A stretch of 31,707 nt of DNA, taken from NCBI GenBank assembly GCA_002391675.1, contig DGFM01000009.1, positions 1-31,707 of the forward strand, in the 5' to 3' direction. Below are positions 27,627 to 31,707 of the stretch, piece by piece. Source of the DNA: Cloacimonetes bacterium UBA3900 (GTDB lineage: Bacteria > Cloacimonadota > Cloacimonadia > Cloacimonadales > Cloacimonadaceae). The notes under the pieces are model-generated. The model saw only the letters and a list, made by a program, of their open reading frames with translations, ran no database searches and had not been told where the DNA came from. The translations under genes and the position numbers were made by a program. Within the stretch, counting starts at the first letter, position 1; every line of letters begins with the position of its first letter.

Positions 27627-27699
27627 GGTCGGTCCGGCGACCGACCCTACCAGTGGCGGTTCAGCGACCGCCCGTACAAGGTCGCTATGGCAAGCGACC
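27627..27699. repeat. Three tandem REP-like hairpins
   Basis: GGTCGGTC-CGGC-GACCGACC (27627-27646), GGCGGT-TCAGCG-ACCGCC (27655-27672) and GGTCGCT-ATGGCA-AGCGACC (27680-27699) follow one another, 7-8 bp apart. Each is a near-perfect stem of 6-8 bp. They share the CGACC/GGTCG or GACCGCC arms and lie between rlmD-like and htpX genes. Confidence 0.7.
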
Positions 27700-27710
27700 A
27701 TACATCCCAT

Positions 27711-27760
27711 AATTCGTGGAGTTTTATTCTTCATCCGTGTTAATCCGTGTTCATCCGTGG
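27711..27760 (+). repeat. 10-bp-periodic ATCCGTG repeats, second cluster
   Basis: AATTCGTGGA is followed by TCATCCGTGT, TAATCCGTGT and TCATCCGTGG at exact 10-bp steps, then GAAAAG-like sequence. The array starts 12 bp after the REP-like hairpins. It matches the cluster at 25721-25750 in unit and period. Confidence 0.7.
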
Positions 27761-27788
27761 AAAAGAAAAAACTCTGAAGCAAGCGATC

Positions 27789-28664
27789 CTACATCATCCT
27801 TTCCAGCGCCTTGATCCTGTCCTCGATGGGAGGGTGCGTGGAATGGATCGAAACCTTGCTTTTGTTGTGGATCATGGCAATGTCTGCAGCCACTCCGGAT
27901 CGCACACCGCCTCGAACCGGCACATCTATCGCCCTCAGCGCGTCGATCATGGCCTGCGGGCTCACCATTTTGGCAGCTCCTTTATCGGCACGATACTCTC
28001 GCCAGCGGCTGTAGGCAGCGATGGGGATATTAGCCAGCAGGAACAGCACATTTTGCAGCAGATACACCACCATTCTATAGCCGAAATATCCCAGGCCACC
28101 CCGCCCCTTGTTATCCCTCAGGGCGGAATCCAAAACCATGGCCAGGATACGTGCCAAAGCCAGCACAAAGGTATTTACCACGCCCATGATCAGGCTCATT
28201 GTCACCATATCGCCTTGGAGGATGTGCGTCATTTCATGGCCGGCAACCGCCGCCAATTCTTCCTCGCTCAGGGAATGGATAATACTTTCGGAGAAGGCGA
28301 TCAGTGCCTTATTCTTGGTGGGCCCCGTAGCGAACGCATTGGGAGAAGGCGATTTGAATATCCCCACTTCCGGCATCTCAATTTTGTTGTCCTCAGCCAT
28401 CTTGCGGACTACATTGAGGATGAAAAGCTCTCTGGAGTCTGTCGTAGTGGGGTCGATAAGCCTCACTCTATATCTTCTTTTGGCGATGGATTTGCTGAGC
28501 CAAAGCGAAATAAATGAGCCGCCAAATCCAATAATGGCACAGAAACCCACGATGAAGCTTACGTCGTCCATCTTCAGCCCCACCAGGCCAAGGATGAAGG
28601 TCAGCATCGTGATCACCAAAAAGTTGATGAGCAGAAAGAGTCCGGTTCTTCTGAGAAAAGCCAT
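27789..28664 (-). CDS. htpX: HtpX-type membrane zinc metalloprotease
   Basis: A 291-residue inner-membrane M48B protease that degrades misfolded membrane proteins. Two N-terminal transmembrane helices (about 7-30 and 34-57) and two further ones (about 155-178 and 195-215) fit HtpX. The zinc site is HEMTH (His143, Glu144, His147) with the third ligand Glu223 in WREYRADKGA. FKSPSPNAFATG (103-114) is the conserved strand ahead of the active site. The start ATG at 28664 has AAGGAG 10 bases upstream and opens MAFLRRTGLFLL; a long upstream extension to 28925 lacks a ribosome site and protein-like character. A TTGCCT-N18-ATGCTGG promoter candidate precedes it. Confidence 0.93.
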   Translation of the reverse strand: MAFLRRTGLFLLINFLVITMLTFILGLVGLKMDDVSFIVGFCAIIGFGGSFISLWLSKSIAKRRYRVRLIDPTTTDSRELFILNVVRKMAEDNKIEMPEVGIFKSPSPNAFATGPTKNKALIAFSESIIHSLSEEELAAVAGHEMTHILQGDMVTMSLIMGVVNTFVLALARILAMVLDSALRDNKGRGGLGYFGYRMVVYLLQNVLFLLANIPIAAYSRWREYRADKGAAKMVSPQAMIDALRAIDVPVRGGVRSGVAADIAMIHNKSKVSIHSTHPPIEDRIKALERMM

Positions 28665-28697
28665 TTTATCAAAGCTCCTTGAAATTTTAGTCCGAAG

Positions 28698-28728
28698 CCA
28701 GCATATTTCAAGACGGGTTTTTAGGCAA
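28698..28728 (-). promoter_or_regulatory. Promoter candidate for htpX
   Basis: TTGCCT (28723-28728, minus strand), 18 bases, then ATGCTGG (28698-28704), 34 bp before the ATG. The second box fits the ATnnTGG pattern seen at the other sites. Confidence 0.35.
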
Positions 28729-28825
28729 GTAGTTTTTGCGCCTCCGCAGCTCTGACTGCGTCTGCATCCCGCTTTCCCGCCCCTGAGCATGAACCCGTGC
28801 AGGATTTTGGCTACGCTTGTCCATC

Positions 28826-28848
28826 TACGACGGTTCAGCGACCACCCA
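28826..28848 (+). repeat. Degenerate REP-like unit
   Basis: TACGACGGTTCAGCGACCACC follows the central hairpin of 27655-27672 (GGCGGTTCAGCGACCGCC) closely, but the outer stem bases have decayed. Nearby, GCAGGATT(T/A)TGGC occurs twice, about 80 bp apart. No gene is seen in 28665-28948. Confidence 0.4.
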
Positions 28849-28861
28849 TACCAAAAAGCTC

Positions 28862-28891
28862 TTGACTGCCTACTCTCATGCAGGATTATGG
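28862..28891 (+). promoter_or_regulatory. Promoter candidate for the PpiC-type gene
   Basis: TTGACT (28862-28867), 17 bases, then ATTATGG (28885-28891), 58 bp before the chosen start. It matches the TTGACA-N17-ATcTTGG pattern in spacing and core. Confidence 0.4.
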
Positions 28892-28948
28892 CCCCAACCT
28901 TGTATATAGGGGTAGAATGCCTCACATTATTTTAGGAGTATGAAAACG

Positions 28949-30703
28949 ATGAAACGCTTACTACTACTTGCACTTATGCTTACCTGCCTGCTCTGGGCTC
29001 AAAACATGGACCCCAAGGCCACATTAGTGAAAATAAACGAAAAGACCTATACGGTTGCGGAATATGACCAGATTTTGACCAACTATTTCCAGCACTACAA
29101 ACCCCAGACCGTGGAGGAAGAAGCCAAATTCAACGACCAGTGTTTTGAAGAACTGATCGGGCGCTACGTCTATGACAAAGCCATCAAAGCCGGCAAGAGC
29201 AAGCTCACCGACGCCCAAGTCTTAGCCGAAGCAAAGCGCAACGTCCCCGCTGCGGTGAAGGGCATCAAAGACCTGCAGACCAAGGGCAAGTTTGATAAAA
29301 AGAAGTTTGAAGACGCACTGAGAACCGCACCGGCATTCAAGAAAATGGTGATCGAACACGTGCGCAGCTACTATCAATACACCAAACTTCTGGACGACAT
29401 CAAGGCGGAAGTGGAAATTGACCCCGATAGCGTCAAAACGCAGTGGCTCAAGGACAACGACTCCCTGGACGCCTCCATCATCTTTTTTGATTACAATCGT
29501 ATGCTGCACATCAACGCCTCCGAAGAAGAGGCCCGCGCTTTCTACGCCGAACACAGAGAGGAATATCGCCGCGAAAACGGACGTGACCTGTTTTATGTAA
29601 AGTTTTCCTCCGCTCCTTCACACGCTGACTCCCTGGCAGCCAAAGCCAAAGCGGACGACGTCTATGCACAACTCATGGCGGGAGCAGACTTTGCAGAGAT
29701 GGCGGCCAACTACTCCGATGACATCACCACGGCCCAAAGAGGCGGCGAACTCGGCTGGTTTGGCAGAGGCAGAATGGTGCCCCCCTTTGAAGAAGCGGCC
29801 TTCAACACCCCCGTAGGCAGTATCAGCCCACCCGCAAAAAGCAACTTTGGCTGGCACATCATCAACGTGACCGGCGAGCGCGAAGGCACCTATGGGCCCG
29901 AAATCGAGGCGGCGCATATCCTCATCCGCCCCATGACCAGTGAGGAAAGCCTGCAAGCCCTGAAAGTAAACAGCATCGCCCTCCATGAAGCCGCCCGGGA
30001 AAAGGGACTCATCGAAGCCGCGGAAAGCCTCGGCTACGAGATAGAAACCACTCCCGTCTTCTTTGCCGAAGATGGCTTCATCCCTCAGATTGGCCGTGAC
30101 TCAGTCCTGCTCAATTTTGCCTTCAAAAGCCCGCCCAACAGCCTCGCAGATATCTTCCACAATTCCTCCGGCGATGCCTTCGTCATCCAAACCGCTCACG
30201 AATACCCCGAGTGGTACCCCACCTTTGAAGAGCGAGAGCAATCCTTCATCGCCCGCGCTACCAGTGCCAAAAGAATGTACCACGCCCACCAGATGGCGGA
30301 AGGCTACCTCACCAACCTGGAACCATCCATGTATCTGACGCAGGCAGAACACGATAGCCTCAGCGTGATCGAGGTCACAGACCACCATATCGATAGCCCT
30401 ATCTCCATGATCGGCAAGATCGACGCACTCAACCAAGCCCTCTTCGATACCGACGAAGGCCAGTTTACCCCCCTGGTCGAACACAACAACCGCTGGTTCC
30501 TGGCCCGCATCAATAAACGCACCCGCCCCGATCTGAGCGTGTGGGACAAGCAAAAGACACAGATCATCAAAGAGGCCAACGCCAAATACAAGCAAGACCA
30601 CCTCAACAGGTGGTATATGGATGAACGTAAACAACTGGAGATCATAGACAACCGCGCCGACCAATACGATCTCACCTCGCTGAGGAAGGCAATACGGCTG
30701 TAA
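28949..30703 (+). CDS. Periplasmic PpiC-type peptidyl-prolyl isomerase / chaperone
   Basis: A 584-residue envelope folding factor like SurA or PrsA. MKRLLLLALMLTCLLWAQ is a signal peptide. The long helical N-terminal chaperone part covers about 20-200 (ELIGRYVYDKAIKAGK, APAFKKMVIEHV). A parvulin rotamase domain spans about 208-315, with FYVKFSSAP, GADFAEMAANYSDD, GGELGWFGRGRMVPPFEEAAF and FGWHIINV. A second segment from about 318 (IEAAHILIRP) begins a diverged parvulin-like module, and a C-terminal helical tail follows. The start at 28949 is chosen since AGGAG lies 10 bases before it; the in-frame ATG at 28940 is only one base away. It probably escorts outer-membrane or secreted proteins. No lipobox is seen. 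Confidence 0.88.
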   Translation: MKRLLLLALMLTCLLWAQNMDPKATLVKINEKTYTVAEYDQILTNYFQHYKPQTVEEEAKFNDQCFEELIGRYVYDKAIKAGKSKLTDAQVLAEAKRNVPAAVKGIKDLQTKGKFDKKKFEDALRTAPAFKKMVIEHVRSYYQYTKLLDDIKAEVEIDPDSVKTQWLKDNDSLDASIIFFDYNRMLHINASEEEARAFYAEHREEYRRENGRDLFYVKFSSAPSHADSLAAKAKADDVYAQLMAGADFAEMAANYSDDITTAQRGGELGWFGRGRMVPPFEEAAFNTPVGSISPPAKSNFGWHIINVTGEREGTYGPEIEAAHILIRPMTSEESLQALKVNSIALHEAAREKGLIEAAESLGYEIETTPVFFAEDGFIPQIGRDSVLLNFAFKSPPNSLADIFHNSSGDAFVIQTAHEYPEWYPTFEEREQSFIARATSAKRMYHAHQMAEGYLTNLEPSMYLTQAEHDSLSVIEVTDHHIDSPISMIGKIDALNQALFDTDEGQFTPLVEHNNRWFLARINKRTRPDLSVWDKQKTQIIKEANAKYKQDHLNRWYMDERKQLEIIDNRADQYDLTSLRKAIRL

Positions 30704-30716
30704 ACTGGTATTGGCT

Positions 30717-31424
30717 CTAGTTTTTCGCAGCCTCCAACCACTTTTGGGCGAAGATTTCTACACGATTCCTTTGCGCCTGAGACAGTTTCTCAGCTACATG
30801 ATCTCTACACTTAACTGCCAAGCTGTACCCATAGGAGGCACTATTTAGAAACCAGAAATATGCAAACTCACTGTCCAAATGATCATCTGAAAGATCCTGA
30901 TTGAAAAACCGTAAAATGTAACGAGCTGGTGTATCCCCCTGAGCCGCAGCTTGCTTGAATAGTTTGAAGGCTTTACTTGTGTCCATTTCCACACCCCTGC
31001 CATCATAATACATCAAACCCAGCCAATATAGTGCATATGTATATCCTCGTTCTGCACCTTTATGAAACCATTTTGCCGCTTTGAAATAGTCTCGCTCTAC
31101 ACCTACACCAATATGGTACATCTTGGCTAACCAATCCTGTGCTGGTGCATAATCCCGATTTGCGGCTTCAAGGTACCATACTTCCGCCTCAGTATAGTCC
31201 TTTTTCACTTCTATACCGTAAAAATACATCATTGCTATATTATACATTGCTTTTGTACATCCGCGATGCGCAGCTTCGTGGAACCATTTCAATGCTGCCG
31301 AATTATCCTGCTCTACACCTTCGCCCAGACGAAACATCCAAGCTAAATCAAACTGGGCTTCCGGATCGCCTGCTTCTGCTCGCTGCTTAAGGTCAACGAG
31401 CTTAGTTGTATAGAATTCTGACAT
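30717..31424 (-). CDS. Sel1-like repeat protein
   Basis: A 235-residue protein built almost wholly of Sel1-like repeats, the 36-residue alpha/alpha units that act as protein-interaction scaffolds. Four units run from about residue 16 to 160: each has an A-x2-G start, an A-x4-L-x-M-x-x-G-x-G-V core and a K/E-A-x-x-W-F/Y-x-x-A end (for example GVERDYFKAAKWFHKGAERG). A partial fifth follows. The C-terminal 60 residues are helical. There is no signal peptide, so it is cytoplasmic unless exported otherwise. GGAGG lies 6 bases before the ATG. It is convergent with the PpiC-type gene, with only 13 bp between. The partner is unknown. Confidence 0.9.
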   Translation of the reverse strand: MSEFYTTKLVDLKQRAEAGDPEAQFDLAWMFRLGEGVEQDNSAALKWFHEAAHRGCTKAMYNIAMMYFYGIEVKKDYTEAEVWYLEAANRDYAPAQDWLAKMYHIGVGVERDYFKAAKWFHKGAERGYTYALYWLGLMYYDGRGVEMDTSKAFKLFKQAAAQGDTPARYILRFFNQDLSDDHLDSEFAYFWFLNSASYGYSLAVKCRDHVAEKLSQAQRNRVEIFAQKWLEAAKN

Positions 31425-31452
31425 AGAATTCCTCCATGAATATTAATGTCGG

Positions 31453-31483
31453 CAGTATGGAATGGCTCATCCTATTTTGTCAA
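31453..31483 (-). promoter_or_regulatory. Promoter candidate for the Sel1 gene
   Basis: Perfect TTGACA on the minus strand (31478-31483), 18 bases, then CATACTG (31453-31459), 28 bp before the ATG. The second box is only a loose fit to ATcTTGG. Confidence 0.35.
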
Positions 31484-31550
31484 GCTAAATCTTCACCCAC
31501 TCGTAAATCCCCGTCAAAACACCCGCTAATTGATTTCGTATTCGAGTGAG

Positions 31551-31707
31551 CAGTTCACCTACTAAAATAGTAGGAGTTCCTCTCCGTGCTCCGGCACCGG
31601 GAAGCGTAGACCTTTTTGAAATATTTGACTTGCGAGCCCGTTTTGCAAAAACAAATCCGCCCTCTAAAACGTCGATTTCATGCAGCCTCCCTTAGGGGCT
31701 CCTATGG
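31551..31707 (-). repeat. Dispersed intergenic repeat E1, copy C (runs to the window edge)
   Basis: The reverse complement aligns with 17792-17948 over its whole length and with 1-58 over the core. It shows AGGAGCCCCTAAGGGAGGC, CGACGTTTTAGAGGGCGG, GCAAAACGG, GCAAGTCAAATATTTCA and CCGGTGCCGGA. Its end hairpin is the cleanest: CCTACTA (31558-31564) and TAGTAGG (31568-31574). The element may extend beyond the window. Confidence 0.8.

Noticed and set aside
28665..28925. Long N-terminal extension of htpX
   Set aside because: The extension reads through non-conserved intergenic sequence. AAGGAG precedes the ATG at 28664 and the protein then starts like other HtpX proteins.

Overview
This window reads as a chromosomal segment of an anaerobic, Gram-negative bacterium of the Fibrobacterota-Chlorobiota-Bacteroidota (FCB) superphylum, most probably a Cloacimonadota (Ca. 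Cloacimonas-like) genome. The pointers are: 3,5-diaminohexanoate dehydrogenase, lysine 2,3-aminomutase and a KamB-like protein in a row (lysine fermentation, worked out partly in Ca. Cloacimonas); a secreted protein ending in a Por/type-IX-style sorting domain; two lipoproteins; and promoter -10 regions that look more like the Bacteroidota TAnnTTTG than TATAAT. The lineage is inferred; no rRNA gene is present.

Layout. 1-204: two intergenic repeats and a terminator. 205-1621 (-): 2-hydroxyacid dehydrogenase and a C_GCAxxG_C_C protein, translationally adjacent. 1735-3716 (-): tRNA-Arg(CCU), then an RNase II-family exonuclease. 3832-5933 (+): asd and an M20 amidohydrolase, divergent from the tRNA across a perfect inverted repeat that holds both -35 boxes. 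6014-17390 (-): a long housekeeping run, infC-rpmI-rplT-pheS-pheT-coiled coil-zapA-[6S RNA candidate]-rny-ymdB-folD-large lipoprotein. Most joints are overlaps or gaps of a few bases, so transcription probably runs through much of it; infC has an attenuator-like hairpin and apparently an AUA/AUC start. 17391-18073: gene-free and rich in repeats. 18074-19414 (-): sorting-domain protein. 19645-25146 (-): kdd-kamA-kamB-CDF exporter-M23 peptidase, one probable operon. 25147-25777: gene-free, with REP-like palindromes and 10-bp-periodic ATCCGTG repeats. 25778-28664 (-): lipoprotein, TrmA/RlmD-family methyltransferase, htpX. 28949-30703 (+): periplasmic PpiC-type isomerase. 30717-31424 (-): Sel1-repeat protein. 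The window ends in a third copy of the intergenic repeat seen at 1-58 and 17792-17948.

The genes cover translation (IF3, L35, L20, PheRS, tRNA), RNA decay and modification (RNase Y, YmdB, RNB exonuclease, RNA methyltransferase), division (ZapA and a ZapB-like coiled coil), envelope quality control (HtpX, PpiC, M23 peptidase), one-carbon and aspartate-family metabolism (FolD, Asd, M20), and the first half of lysine fermentation. The best leads are a two-part dispersed intergenic repeat family, a recurring promoter pattern (TTGACA-N17/18-ATcTTGG), the non-AUG infC start with its attenuator, a 6S RNA candidate, a FolD without its catalytic lysine, and a Mn-type CDF exporter in the lysine operon.
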